64,000 bases of DNA from Paraglaciecola sp. T6c (GCF_000014225.1 NC_008228.1:3906001-3970000); one strand, 5' to 3'. Shown: positions 48,990-59,117, counted from the first letter of the stretch. Made by a program: numbers and translations. Notes: generated by a model not told the origin, from the letters alone.

Positions 48990-51008
48990 TTAGTTCGCTG
49001 GTATGTTCAACGTAAAGACTGTACCAACATTCTCTTCACTTTGAACATGTAAAAACCCACCTATTTTCTCTAAAAACGTTTTAGCATCATAAGCACCTAT
49101 GCCCATACCGGCATTGCCTTTAGTGGTATCAAAAGGCGTAAATAAGCGCTGCTGAATAAAACTCTTGCTCATGCCCGAGCCATTATCAGAAATAGTCACC
49201 ACCATGTTTTCGTTTTGTGGGGCATGGCAGACATCTACACGCACAAAACCATCGTCGGCGGTGGCTTGTTGCGCGTTGCTGATCAAGTGATACATCACAT
49301 TGGCGAACTTTTCTTGGTCAAGCACAACATCTATTTCACTATCGATCCTCAATTCTGGCTTGGGCAAGTATGTTGCACAGCGCTGTTCAATGACGTTTTC
49401 GATACACCCCGACAAATTGACTAACCTGTGCTGACTCGCTGGCTCTGCATTCTTCTCTGACAACTGGCGTAACATTTTATCCATACGAGCCTTGGTGTGA
49501 TGCAGCGTTTCAAAGGTATCCTCGATAAATTCGGGGTTATCCTTATGCTGCTCAGCATTACACAAAATTAAGTCAATTTGTGCCAAAACATTTTTCAAAT
49601 CGTGCAACACGAAAGCCGACATACGGGTGAATGCAGCGAACTGAGCATTTTCAGCCACTTCTTTTGCGGCCTCATGATGAAATAAAAAGTTAGTGATTTG
49701 CGCGGTCACCGCAGTAAGGTAGTCACGTAATTCCCAATTTAAACTGCGCGATGTGTCATTGGTGTTGCCCATCAACACTAACCCCCACAGCGTATCGCCT
49801 CGATAGATAGGGATAACCAATTGGAATGCAATTTTATTCAAGGTCCCGTGATTCACTTTTAAGCCCTCGTACACATAGGGCTTGGTGCGCAGCTCCGCCA
49901 TATCGATGATCCAGTTTTTCTGCTCAAAAAACGCAAAAAATTGCCTCATCACTTCGAGCTGCTCTTCGCATAAAGGTTCAGCGTCTACATCTGCTAGGTA
50001 TTCTACTTTGCTATCGACTCGCTTAAGTAGCAAGCCAGATTGGTAATCCATCGCCTGCAAAAAAGCGTTTAGCACAGTTTGATAAACAGCCTGCCCAGAC
50101 TGATTACTTTCTAACGATTTGGTTAACTTGACCCACTCATAACGATAGTCAAACTGATTGGCAAAAAAGTGTTTAGTAATAAACACTTTGACCTTGGTGC
50201 GAAAGCTCGTTGACAAAAATACCGTGGCAAGCAACGCCAACGACAGGAATATTAGCGCGACTTGGATTGAAGTACTCCACTCTCCCCCGTAGTATTTCAC
50301 CACATAGCCGATAAGCGACATGACAAACAAATAACACCCTGCCACCAGTAGCAAAGAGCTGTGCAACACCACCTCACGACTAACAAATATGTCAACGCCC
50401 CAATGCTGTACACGGCGTATGGCAAGCACCAGTAGCGGGATCATAGCGGTGTAAATAAAGCCTCTGGCGGCGATATACGTCAAGTCGATTTGCTCGACCA
50501 TAAGCGCGTTGGCGAAGGTGACAAATTCAAACAGGTTTGTGGCGCCTAAGTATAAAATTAGCGGTTTAAACGCCCAACGGTTTTCACCTGATTGGCGGTA
50601 GATAATCTCTAATAAAACCAACACTTGTAGTGCCAGAATGGTTTGCAGTAAAAACAACCAACTGTCGTTAACATCTAGAAACAGAGGAATAATTATGCCA
50701 GTAATTGGCAACGCCAGAATTAACCATGTTTCAGGGCGCTTAAGCACGCCCACCAAGCTGGTAAAGTTATCTTTTAAACACGCCGCCAGAAATAGCAGCC
50801 AGAACAATTGTTTGACGTTATCAAAAACGATGAGACGCTCTACGGTCAATTCGCCAATGAAAAAAGGTGAAAGGGACCACACACACGTAGCAGCTGTGGC
50901 CAATATTAATAAATATTTAGCTAAGCCCGACTTGCGCGATGTTAACAATAACAGCAGCAACAGTGCGTAACCCAAAGCACTGGCTGCATATCCCCAAACT
51001 GCTAGCAT
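48990..51008 (-). CDS. prsK: PEP-CTERM system histidine kinase PrsK
   Basis: 672 residues. The N-terminal ~270 residues hold about eight membrane helices, then a GAF-like domain (about 310-450, QSGLLLKRVDSKVEYLADV). The phosphoacceptor is probably H469 in FVLHDLKNVLAQ, and the ATPase domain ends the protein with ISDNGSGMSKSF, FTPFDTTKGNAGMGIGAY and a G2-type turn. The HDLKN form of the His motif and the domain order are those of PrsK. It forms a two-component system with PrsR immediately downstream. The membrane part suggests that an envelope signal is sensed. Confidence 0.93.
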   Translation of the reverse strand: MLAVWGYAASALGYALLLLLLLTSRKSGLAKYLLILATAATCVWSLSPFFIGELTVERLIVFDNVKQLFWLLFLAACLKDNFTSLVGVLKRPETWLILALPITGIIIPLFLDVNDSWLFLLQTILALQVLVLLEIIYRQSGENRWAFKPLILYLGATNLFEFVTFANALMVEQIDLTYIAARGFIYTAMIPLLVLAIRRVQHWGVDIFVSREVVLHSSLLLVAGCYLFVMSLIGYVVKYYGGEWSTSIQVALIFLSLALLATVFLSTSFRTKVKVFITKHFFANQFDYRYEWVKLTKSLESNQSGQAVYQTVLNAFLQAMDYQSGLLLKRVDSKVEYLADVDAEPLCEEQLEVMRQFFAFFEQKNWIIDMAELRTKPYVYEGLKVNHGTLNKIAFQLVIPIYRGDTLWGLVLMGNTNDTSRSLNWELRDYLTAVTAQITNFLFHHEAAKEVAENAQFAAFTRMSAFVLHDLKNVLAQIDLILCNAEQHKDNPEFIEDTFETLHHTKARMDKMLRQLSEKNAEPASQHRLVNLSGCIENVIEQRCATYLPKPELRIDSEIDVVLDQEKFANVMYHLISNAQQATADDGFVRVDVCHAPQNENMVVTISDNGSGMSKSFIQQRLFTPFDTTKGNAGMGIGAYDAKTFLEKIGGFLHVQSEENVGTVFTLNIPAN

Positions 51009-51068
51009 AATGGTGTTGTCCCTGACGTGATTGCTATTGTGTTTTTCAAGCGCCTTAGCGTAACAAGG

Positions 51069-52193
51069 TTACCTTTTTCTGACTAACAAACTGCCGATGG
51101 AATATCCTGCGCCAAATGAACACAGTAAACCGTAATCCCCGGCCTGTAAGTCTTTGTGGTGTAGATTGAACGCAATGATTGAGCCAGCAGATGCCGTATT
51201 GGCGTACCTGTCTAATACAATCGGCGCTTCTTCAACAGTCGCTTCACGGCCTAGTAGTCTTTTACTAATAAGCGTGTTCATGTTGATGTTTGCTTGGTGT
51301 AACCACCAACGCTTCACATCAGCACTGGTTAACTGATGTCGCTCTAAGTGCTCGCTAATATGCTCAGCCGCCATAGGGCACACCTCTTTAAAAACTTTAC
51401 GTCCTTCTTGATGAAACAGCTTATCTGCTCCATAGGGGTCAACATCATTAGCCCGGCTAACATAACCAAAGTTTGAGCGAATATTATTTGAATATTGAGT
51501 AATCGCTTTGGTACTTAAAATATCAAACACATGCTCAGATGTCGCGGTATCTGCATGCTCCACTACCATAGCGGTTGCCACGTCTCCGAAAATAAAGTGG
51601 CTGTCACGGTCACAATAATTGACTTGTGGTGAAGTCAATTCAGGGTTTATCACTAATACCCCTTTTGCCGTTCCGGCACTGATCATTTCATAAGCACGAT
51701 GCAAAGCGAATGTTGCTGCTGAACACGCCACTAGCATATCAAAACCAAAACCTTTGATCCCCAAAGCGCCTTGCACTTCGATGGCTAACGCGGGATAAGA
51801 GCGCTGCGTATATGCACAAGATACAATCACTACGTCGATATCTTCAGCGGTTTTATTTGCCGCTTCAAGGGCCAGTTTAGCCGCATTGATCGCCATTTCG
51901 GCCTGATCAGATAATTCTTCTTCACCGCGCTCAGGAATGATGGGACGCATACGGTTAATATCCAGTACCCCATCTTTCATATAGCAATAACGGCTGCGTA
52001 TACCGGATGCTTTTTGAATAAATTCAGCGCTAGAGAAAGGTTTCGCTGTTATCGCACCTGATTCAATCTCATCGGCATTTTGCTCATTAAACTGCTGAGC
52101 ATACGCATTGTACGCATCTACTAACTCTTCGTTTGAGATGCTATGTGGTGGATTCCATAATCCTGAACCACTGATCACTACAGAATTTGTCAT
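51069..52193 (-). CDS. Beta-ketoacyl-ACP synthase III family protein
   Basis: 374 residues. The catalytic triad is clear: C157 (LVACSAATFAL), H299 (WWLHQANINM) and N332 (RYANTASAGS). The family starts fatty-acid chains by condensing an acyl-CoA with malonyl-ACP; longer members like this one often use medium or branched acyl groups. It lacks the compact ~320-residue length of housekeeping FabH, with an insertion near residues 35-95. Sitting away from other fab genes, it may serve a special lipid or be the FabH paralogue of this genus. Confidence 0.88.
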   Translation of the reverse strand: MTNSVVISGSGLWNPPHSISNEELVDAYNAYAQQFNEQNADEIESGAITAKPFSSAEFIQKASGIRSRYCYMKDGVLDINRMRPIIPERGEEELSDQAEMAINAAKLALEAANKTAEDIDVVIVSCAYTQRSYPALAIEVQGALGIKGFGFDMLVACSAATFALHRAYEMISAGTAKGVLVINPELTSPQVNYCDRDSHFIFGDVATAMVVEHADTATSEHVFDILSTKAITQYSNNIRSNFGYVSRANDVDPYGADKLFHQEGRKVFKEVCPMAAEHISEHLERHQLTSADVKRWWLHQANINMNTLISKRLLGREATVEEAPIVLDRYANTASAGSIIAFNLHHKDLQAGDYGLLCSFGAGYSIGSLLVRKR

Positions 52194-52616
52194 GTTTGTT
52201 TTTCCACTTGAAATATCCCCTTAGCTTATCGCTTTGGCGAGGAAATGTCATGAGCGTTCAAACGTTTACCTCTTCTATCATGCATATAATCAGCCCATAA
52301 ATAGATCTGTAAGCGCCCATCGCCCTTTGATTAGGGGCTCTAGAAGGTAAAGAGAACACAGAAGTTATGTAACAATTATCGACAACGAGCTGACGATATT
52401 AGGTTTTTTGGATCTTAAAGGAAGTGCCTAGTCTTGTTGTATGCTAAGTAAGTTCACGCTGCGCGAGAGCTGCCTGCAAAGCTCTCCCATCTCTAGTCTC
52501 AACAGGGGTGAAACAGAGAGGGGCAGACTTTGAGCTTGTAGAAACTATAAGTTTGGTGCTAAGGGCTAGCACCCAACTTATAGCTTAAGCCTTACGCTGA
52601 TGCCCTACGGCTCTTA
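52194..52616. other. 423-bp gap between glpT and KAS III genes
   Basis: No gene seen. It contains a perfect 7-bp stem GAGAGCT / AGCTCTC (52465-52486) and the stronger hairpin annotated at 52545. TTCAAACGTTTACC at 52257-52270 looks like a weak relative of the LacI-type operators but is not a good palindrome. Confidence 0.45.
52545..52583 (-). terminator. Probable terminator after glpT
   Basis: 17-bp stem with one mismatch (CTATAAGTTTGGTGCTA / TAGCACCCAACTTATAG), loop AGGGC, about 33 bases past the glpT stop. The T-tract on the minus strand is short (TTT). Confidence 0.55.
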
Positions 52617-53990
52617 CTATTGACTTTCTTGGAGTTGAGCGCCTTCTTCCCGCTGATGACTTTCATGTGCGACTTCGTGTTTTAAGGTTAACGCGATAAG
52701 TAAAATAGCGCCTATGCAACCGCCAACCAATAATACAAAGCCACCGTCCCAGCCGAAATGGTCAACCGTATAGCCAAGCGCAATATTGGCTACAACTGCT
52801 CCACCTAAATAGCCAAATAACCCGGTTAAGCCAGCGGCAGTGCCAGCAGCCTTTTTAGGTACCAGCTCAAGAGCGAATAAACCGATTAGCATGACAGGTC
52901 CATAAATCAAGAAGCCAATTGCCATGAGAGCAGCGATATCGATGGTCGGATTACCTGCTGGGTTCAACCAGTAAACCACAACTGCCACCAATACCAATAA
53001 CATATACAATATGGCCGCAGGTGCTCGTCGACCTTTAAACCATCGGTCGCTTATCCAGCCACATAGTAGGGTGCCGGGAATACCTGCCCACTCGTAAAGA
53101 AAGTAAGCCCATGAGCTTTTATCAAATGAAAAGTCTTTTACTTCATACAAGTAGGTAGGCGCCCAATCAAGCACGCCGTAACGTATTAAATAGACAAACG
53201 CATTCGCCACAGCGATGAACCACAACAATTTGTTATTCAGTACAAACTGCATAAATATTTGCTTTGCCGTTAGTTCTTCTTCATGGCTTTGAGAATACTG
53301 AGCAGGGTAATCGTTTCGATACTCTTCTATTGGCGGCAAACCACATGACTGGGGTGTATCGCGCATTACAAAATAGATAAACACGGCAATTAAGCTTGCT
53401 GCAGCAGCTGGCATATAAAAAGCACTGTGCCAGTCATTGAACCACGCCATACCTAAAATAAATATTGGACCAATCAAGCCACCGCCAACATTGTGCGCAA
53501 TATTCCAAAACGAGACCGTACGGCCTCGTTCATTTCCTGAATACCAGTGAACCATGGTCCGCCCACATGCTGGCCATCCCATGCCTTGTGCCCAACCATT
53601 GATAAACAGCAACACAAAGATACTAGCAACACTTTGGGTAGCCCAGTCGGCGAAACCAAATAGAAACATTACGCCGGAGGATACTAGTAATCCTGTCATC
53701 AAAAAATAACGGGGGTTACTGCGGTCAGACACACTGCCCATTAAAAATTTGCTCAGGCCATAAGCAATAGAGACCGCCGATAATGCAATCCCCAACTGGC
53801 CCTTGGTAAAACCTTGTTCTTCAATCAGAAAAGGCATTGCCAAAGAAAAGTTTTTGCGCACTAAATAATAACCAGCGTAGCCCACAAAAATACCGATAAA
53901 CACTTGCCAACGCAGGGCTTTGTATTCTTTGTCTATTTCTTCTTTGGGGAGTCGAGGTTGGTGTGAAGCAGGTTTAAAAATACCAAACAT
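52617..53990 (-). CDS. glpT: Glycerol-3-phosphate transporter (GlpT)
   Basis: 457 residues, organophosphate:phosphate antiporter of the MFS. The sequence follows E. coli GlpT very closely: [15 protein letters not shown] at the start, [14 protein letters not shown] with the substrate Arg R45, [52 protein letters not shown] with R270 (R269 in E. coli) and [19 protein letters not shown]. It imports glycerol 3-phosphate in exchange for phosphate. No glpQ or glpD is adjacent. The ribosome-binding site is weak. Confidence 0.95.
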   Translation of the reverse strand: MFGIFKPASHQPRLPKEEIDKEYKALRWQVFIGIFVGYAGYYLVRKNFSLAMPFLIEEQGFTKGQLGIALSAVSIAYGLSKFLMGSVSDRSNPRYFLMTGLLVSSGVMFLFGFADWATQSVASIFVLLFINGWAQGMGWPACGRTMVHWYSGNERGRTVSFWNIAHNVGGGLIGPIFILGMAWFNDWHSAFYMPAAAASLIAVFIYFVMRDTPQSCGLPPIEEYRNDYPAQYSQSHEEELTAKQIFMQFVLNNKLLWFIAVANAFVYLIRYGVLDWAPTYLYEVKDFSFDKSSWAYFLYEWAGIPGTLLCGWISDRWFKGRRAPAAILYMLLVLVAVVVYWLNPAGNPTIDIAALMAIGFLIYGPVMLIGLFALELVPKKAAGTAAGLTGLFGYLGGAVVANIALGYTVDHFGWDGGFVLLVGGCIGAILLIALTLKHEVAHESHQREEGAQLQESQ

Positions 53991-54137
53991 AGAGTTACTT
54001 TTTACTTATAATTTTGCTAATTAAAACAGATGTTAAGCGTTAATGATATGTTGCGAATATGACATTTTGACGTCCCTTAGCGGCACAGCAACATTTCGAC
54101 GACCTCAATAGCGCCTTCATAATGTTGACGACGGGTC

Positions 54138-55439
54138 TTAATTTTTAGGGCTTGCAGCCGATGCCGAGCGCAATTTCTTGACCTTTTTGGCCAATAGCAA
54201 AGCGCAAAAACAGCCAATAAACATAATCGCGGCAATAAATAAAAAATAATACGCAAAGCCGTTTTGTCCGGCATCCAGCATACGACCGGAGATAGATGCA
54301 AAGAAAATATCGGGGGTAAAACCCAGTACTGATATGATCCCGACAGCAGTGCCTGTCGCCCCCATACGAATTTGACTCTCGTCTACCAACGCGAAGTAAA
54401 TTCCACGCAAAGCGAATACTGCAAAAAAGGTAAACAGCAACATGGCTAACACCAGTGTTACTCCTGCATTGAAATGCGTCATCCACGCAATCGCCGCAAA
54501 GATCGCCCCCAGTGCGGCAAACAGTAAGTAAGTCATTTTACTCGTACGTAAGCGATCGGCGAGTAACCCTGCCCCAATCGCGGCTACGGGGCGCATATAA
54601 CTGGCAAACGTAATAAACTTGGCACCTTCCACTTGTGACCAACCATAGTGCTGCACGACGAAAAGGCTGTAATTGTCCAGCGCTTTATAGCCACAATAAG
54701 CGCAAATAACGATCCCTCCTTGCAGCCATACCAAGGGATTAATAAGCGTCGAAGCGAATGACAAACCAGGTGCTTGTTGCTGCTGTTGAGCGTACGTGTC
54801 AGATGGATTATCAGCTTGAGAACTGACAAAAAACCAAGTTAACCCAGCTGCTAATGCTGTTAACGTGCTGTAGTAGATAATCAGCATGCCCATAGCATCG
54901 AACGCTTCAGTTGAGCTGTTGAAATCGCCTTGCGAGCTGAATGTCCCAAGGCTCAATAACAATATGCCTACACTGGCAAACAGACTTGCCGCTAACCCAC
55001 GCCCCCCATCGAGCAAACCAAATGCGAACCCTTGACGATGGGGCGGAGCCGAAAGCCGAGTGGCTTTAATCATCGCCGCCCAAAAAACCAAAACAGTGGT
55101 TGCGCCCCAATAAGCAAAAAGCAGTGTAAGTCCCAAATGACTCGGCCTGCTGAGTAAATATAAGCCCCCCGCCGCTGTCGCCAACAGTGAAATGCTCATA
55201 AGGCGATTTGGGGGGTACTTGTCAGCAATTATGCCTCCGGGGAAATATGACAGCATAGCCACAACGCCATAGACAGCGAAAATATCGCCTAATTGGGTGT
55301 TCGTTAGCTCGAACGCTTGTAGGAACGTTGGTCGAAAAAAGCGTGCTAGATGAAAAGGTAAAGCGAAAATCAACTCTCCCGCCAGTATAATAATGAGGAT
55401 ATGACCGAATACCGATGTCACCTTTTCGTCGCGCTGCAT
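54138..55439 (-). CDS. MFS transporter, substrate unknown
   Basis: 433 residues with ~12 membrane helices. The N-terminal half has a typical MFS opening, GDIFAVYGVVAMLSYFPGGIIADKYPPNRLM, and a mid-protein cytoplasmic loop with Gln repeats (AQQQQQAPG). The sequence does not carry the GlpT or GPH hallmarks. It lies upstream of glpT on the same strand with a ~150-base gap, so a link through glycerol phosphate or phospholipid-derived compounds is possible but not shown. Confidence 0.88.
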   Translation of the reverse strand: MQRDEKVTSVFGHILIIILAGELIFALPFHLARFFRPTFLQAFELTNTQLGDIFAVYGVVAMLSYFPGGIIADKYPPNRLMSISLLATAAGGLYLLSRPSHLGLTLLFAYWGATTVLVFWAAMIKATRLSAPPHRQGFAFGLLDGGRGLAASLFASVGILLLSLGTFSSQGDFNSSTEAFDAMGMLIIYYSTLTALAAGLTWFFVSSQADNPSDTYAQQQQQAPGLSFASTLINPLVWLQGGIVICAYCGYKALDNYSLFVVQHYGWSQVEGAKFITFASYMRPVAAIGAGLLADRLRTSKMTYLLFAALGAIFAAIAWMTHFNAGVTLVLAMLLFTFFAVFALRGIYFALVDESQIRMGATGTAVGIISVLGFTPDIFFASISGRMLDAGQNGFAYYFLFIAAIMFIGCFCALLLAKKVKKLRSASAASPKN

Positions 55440-55692
55440 AAATTATCGAATGTCTGTCAAAGAGTTCACGGTAGGGTTCCTGCTTTGTGTATAACTGTCA
55501 AGTAAGTACATAATTGCCCCCCTGGTAATGTGCAATTGGCACAGAGATAAATAAACCTCAAAGCACTCAAATTGAGTGATTCTCAGTTGAGTCGGTATCC
55601 GCTAAAGGGTAAACTGCGCGGCAAACACACACGCTACCCCACACCGCTCAGTTTTAAATAAACACAGAGTGACTGCCTTAGTTGGACTCTTT

Positions 55693-58089
55693 ATGCAAAA
55701 TACACATTCCAGATGGATTAAAATATTCATCGCCGTCATTCTTGTCTGTTCGGGTTGCGCGACCATTGCCAATCTTGATTTCAACAAGCTTTATGGCCAC
55801 GAAGCCCCAGTGAACCGCGCACCAGCCAGTGTCACGCAAGCGTTATTAGAAAGCCCTGCCACCGCATTCTACCAAACCAAAGTAGCACCCGTAATTGAAG
55901 GGCGTTGTGTTGTGTGCCATGCCTGCTACGACGCCCCTTGCCAGCTTAAGATGAGCTCGCCAGAAGGAATAGATCGCGGCGCGAGTAAAGAAGTTGTCTA
56001 CCATGGCTCGCGTATACTTGCCGCCACGCCAAATCGATTGTTTTTAGACGCATTAGATTCTCCCGACTGGCGCAAGCGTGGCTTTTATCCTGTGCTAAAT
56101 GAGCGAGAACAAACCCCTATTGCCAACACGCAGGCGTCAGTTTTAGCAAAAATGCTGAAGCTTAAACAGCAACACCCTTTACCTGACGACAAATTATTAG
56201 ACGAACGCTTCGATGTCTCTATCGATCGCAGCCAACAATGTCCTACCATTTCGGAATTTGATGGCTATGCCACAAGCCAAGCATTTGGTGGAATGCCCTA
56301 CGCTCTCCCAGAATTAACCGGTGAGGAGCACAATATACTCATGAGTTGGATGGAGAGCGGCGCTTATATGCCTGCTCGCGCACCACTGTCTGAAGCCCAA
56401 GAGACAGCGATAAACTCGTTAGAAGACTTTTTAAATGCTGACGATTTGAAAATGCAGTTAAGTGCTCGCTACATTTATGAACACTTGTTTAGCTCTCATT
56501 TGTACTTTAGTGAGATAACCGCGCCTAATACCCAGCCACAGTTTTTTAATCTTGTGCGTTCAAGAACGCCATCAGGGCAAGCTATTGATGTCATTCCGAG
56601 TCGCCGCCCTTTTGATGAGCCAGGGGTAAAGCGCGTTTATTACCGCTTGCAGCCTGTTATGTCGACCATAGTCAACAAAACACACCAGCCTTATGCTATT
56701 CACAAAGCACTCACCGACAAATGGCAGAAGTGGTTTGTAGACGCTGACTACACAGTGACCGAGTTACCTAGCTATCAGCCAAAAGTAGCGGCAAACCCGC
56801 TAACGGCTTTCACTCAATTACCGGAAAACGCGCGCTACCGCTTTATGCTCGAGCGTGCACAGAACACCATTATGGGTTACATCAAAGGGCCCGTTTGTCG
56901 TGGTCAGGTGGCGTTGAATGTCATCAATGATCGTTTCTGGGTTTACTTTGTAAAACCAGAAGTGGCAGATTCACCCAAGATACACGCCTTCTACGAATCA
57001 CAAAAAGACAACCTTCGCCTCCCTGCGGAACACGAGAGCACCGCATTTGCGGTAACTTGGCTTGAATATGCCTCACGACAAGGTGATTACATGCGTGCAC
57101 GGCATGATTTCATGGCAACCGCCTTGGAAGATGGCCAGCATTTCACTGCTAACGATATATGGGATGGTGACGGTGAAAATGACAACGCCACGCTGACGGT
57201 GTTTCGTCACTTTGACAATGCCACCGTCATTAAAGGCTTAGTGGGTAAGCCTCCCAAAACCGCTTGGGTTATCGACTACGCATTACTAGAGCGTATTCAC
57301 TACCTGTTAGTCGCTGGGTTTGATGTGTATGGCAATTATGGCCATCAATTGATGACGCGCCTGTACATGGACTTTCTGCGCATGGAAGGTGAATCAAACT
57401 TTTTGGCCTTTTTACCGCCTAAAACGCGTCACGAAGAGTTGGCCTCTTGGTATCAAAAAGCTGGGCCAGAGCTAACCGAATTTGTTGAGGGTAAAATCAA
57501 CCCGTTCGATCAACCTAGTGGTATGCAGTTTAAAACCCAGCACCACAAGAAAGAATTATATGATATTTTTGCTGAACATGTGAAAGACGTGCAACCCAGC
57601 CGTTACCGATTACAAGACAGCGAATTAGGTCAAAATAGCAAAGCCCTGCTCGGACAATTAGCCAACATCAAAGGCCAAAGCGCCTCAATATTGCCCGAGC
57701 TGAGCATGATCATGGTCGAGCCCACAGACAGTGATAAACCAGAGATTTTCACCTTGGTGAGAAACAGTGCGCATTTCAATGTGAACAGCTTGTTTTCTGA
57801 AGATGCTAATCGCGACCACGCCAATGATGACGTGACGTTAGTACATGGGTTACTCGGTAGTTATCCCGATGTATTCTGGCGGGTAAAAGAAGCAGATCTG
57901 GCCAAATTAGTGGCGAAAGCTCAGCAAATTGAAAACGAGCAAAATTATGAAGCCTTCTTGGATCTATTTGCGGTAAGGCGCACAACCAAAGATTTTTGGG
58001 CATTCAGCGACAAACTCAATCAAACCTTCATGGAGCACAATCCGATCGAAGGTGGACTGCTGGATTACAATCGATTAGAAAACCGTTAG
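55693..58089 (+). CDS. cti: Fatty acid cis/trans isomerase
   Basis: 798 residues from ATG 55693; an in-frame GTG at 55669 is less likely. The N-terminus is a signal with a lipobox-like CSGC (Cys 22). Heme-binding CVVCH is at residues 72-76, next to ACYDAPC. Periplasmic Cti converts cis-unsaturated fatty acids of membrane phospholipids to the trans form, stiffening the membrane under solvent, heat or salt stress; it is known from Pseudomonas and Vibrio. The length and TPIANTQASVLAKML segment fit. It is divergent from the MFS gene with ~250 bases between. Confidence 0.93.
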   Translation: MQNTHSRWIKIFIAVILVCSGCATIANLDFNKLYGHEAPVNRAPASVTQALLESPATAFYQTKVAPVIEGRCVVCHACYDAPCQLKMSSPEGIDRGASKEVVYHGSRILAATPNRLFLDALDSPDWRKRGFYPVLNEREQTPIANTQASVLAKMLKLKQQHPLPDDKLLDERFDVSIDRSQQCPTISEFDGYATSQAFGGMPYALPELTGEEHNILMSWMESGAYMPARAPLSEAQETAINSLEDFLNADDLKMQLSARYIYEHLFSSHLYFSEITAPNTQPQFFNLVRSRTPSGQAIDVIPSRRPFDEPGVKRVYYRLQPVMSTIVNKTHQPYAIHKALTDKWQKWFVDADYTVTELPSYQPKVAANPLTAFTQLPENARYRFMLERAQNTIMGYIKGPVCRGQVALNVINDRFWVYFVKPEVADSPKIHAFYESQKDNLRLPAEHESTAFAVTWLEYASRQGDYMRARHDFMATALEDGQHFTANDIWDGDGENDNATLTVFRHFDNATVIKGLVGKPPKTAWVIDYALLERIHYLLVAGFDVYGNYGHQLMTRLYMDFLRMEGESNFLAFLPPKTRHEELASWYQKAGPELTEFVEGKINPFDQPSGMQFKTQHHKKELYDIFAEHVKDVQPSRYRLQDSELGQNSKALLGQLANIKGQSASILPELSMIMVEPTDSDKPEIFTLVRNSAHFNVNSLFSEDANRDHANDDVTLVHGLLGSYPDVFWRVKEADLAKLVAKAQQIENEQNYEAFLDLFAVRRTTKDFWAFSDKLNQTFMEHNPIEGGLLDYNRLENR

Positions 58090-58104
58090 AGATTAAATTA
58101 AGTA

Positions 58105-58152
58105 AAAAGGGCAGCTACCTCAATCATCTCATTGAGGTAGCAGCCCTTTTAA
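58105..58152. terminator. Bidirectional terminator after cti
   Basis: Long stem AAGGGC-A-GCTACCTCAAT / ATTGAGGTAGC-A-GCCCTT with one internal A-A mismatch and A/T tracts on both sides. It serves cti and the convergent PEP-CTERM gene. Confidence 0.92.
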
Positions 58153-58179
58153 TTAGCTTTTTTAGTGACTCTTTAGCCG

Positions 58180-58989
58180 TTATCTATTTTGTTTTCTACG
58201 TTTGCGCAACCCTGCAAAACTAAGCGCAAATACACCTGCAAATAAGCATGCAAAAGTCGATGGTGCTGACACCGGGACACTTCCAACCACAATATCAATT
58301 GAACTGGTGGCCAATTCTCCACCATTTGCATCTAGTACCGTCAAGTTATAAGTAAACATGCCCTCAGTAGCCGCATCAAGCAGGCCAGAATAGCCAAAGC
58401 CGCGATTCTGAGAATTCTGCGCAACACTATAATTACTTAAATTAGAGGCGTAGTTAGCAACATCCACTAACCCATCACCATTCGCAGTGCCGCTATCGCC
58501 CAGTTCGTTGTCAGTCTTTAAGGTAATGATATCGAAACTGACAAAGTCAGTGCCGGCTGTGGGGTCTACATCAAACTCAAACAGATAAGTAAAATCATCT
58601 AACATCGCGCCCGATGCGTTAGCGCCCGCGTCAACATTCACCGCGTACTCGAAATTAAATACTGAACGATTTGCAGGTAATAAGCTTAAGGTAGGGTCAA
58701 ATGTATAAGTACGATCGCCGTCGTAGTTAAAGGTATTTTCAGGACTTCCGGAAGCGTTATATCTTAGCTTTCCTCGCAGGGCTACTTCAACGCCATTCAA
58801 TGCTTCCCCTGTCCACGAGCCGTTTGCATTACCATCGCCAAAAATGACGTCAGGCGTAATATTGCCTGTACCATTGATGGGTGTCGCTAAAGCATTAAAA
58901 GACAAACTGAGTACAGCGGTTAAACTCAGCAGTTTGGCCATCTTAGTGATCAAGTTAGAACGTATTTTTTTGCTATTATTCTTCTGCAT
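58180..58989 (-). CDS. PEP-CTERM-type sorting-domain protein (variant motif)
   Basis: 269 residues. A signal peptide (about 1-35, KLLSLTAVLSLSFNALA) is followed by a beta-rich, acidic and Asn/Gly-rich mature part (GTGNITPDVIFGDGNANGSWTG, TYLFEFDVDPTAGTDF). The C-terminal 29 residues have the tripartite sorting layout: short motif, hydrophobic helix and basic tail (VSAPSTFACLFAG ... LRKRRKQNR). The usual Pro-Glu-Pro reads Ser-Ala-Pro. Such tails are cut by an exosortase (not in the window) and occur on proteins released with exopolysaccharide. AAGGA supports the ATG. The sigma-54 promoter upstream ties it to PrsR. Confidence 0.85.
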   Translation of the reverse strand: MQKNNSKKIRSNLITKMAKLLSLTAVLSLSFNALATPINGTGNITPDVIFGDGNANGSWTGEALNGVEVALRGKLRYNASGSPENTFNYDGDRTYTFDPTLSLLPANRSVFNFEYAVNVDAGANASGAMLDDFTYLFEFDVDPTAGTDFVSFDIITLKTDNELGDSGTANGDGLVDVANYASNLSNYSVAQNSQNRGFGYSGLLDAATEGMFTYNLTVLDANGGELATSSIDIVVGSVPVSAPSTFACLFAGVFALSFAGLRKRRKQNR

Positions 58990-59024
58990 GTGACATTCCT
59001 TTTAGTAAAATCACAGCCTTACCA

Positions 59025-59039
59025 GCAAGAACAACACCA
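59025..59039 (-). promoter_or_regulatory. Sigma-54 promoter of the PEP-CTERM gene
   Basis: On the minus strand TGGTGT-N5-TTGC, with GG (59037-59038) and GC (59025-59026) separated by exactly 10 bases as sigma-54 requires. Transcription would start near 59013, 24 bases before the ATG. Confidence 0.75.
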
Positions 59040-59100
59040 CTTTAATTTTAACTTATGTATCAGACATTTAAAAAATCACAAAATACGAACGGCAGGCAAA

Positions 59101-59117
59101 TGTAAATTAATTTGACA
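59101..59117 (-). promoter_or_regulatory. Candidate PrsR-binding dyad (upstream activating site)
   Basis: TGTAAATTAATTTGACA, a dyad of the form TGTNAA-N5-TTNACA, about 90-105 bases upstream of the sigma-54 start, which is the usual position for an enhancer of this promoter class. Assignment to PrsR is inference. Confidence 0.4.

Noticed and set aside
52257-52270. TTCAAACGTTTACC upstream of the KAS III gene as a fifth operator
   Set aside because: Half-sites do not match the palindrome and the gene has no link to the sugar locus.
55538-55543. TGGCAC as the -24 element of a sigma-54 promoter for cti
   Set aside because: No GC at the required 10-base spacing.
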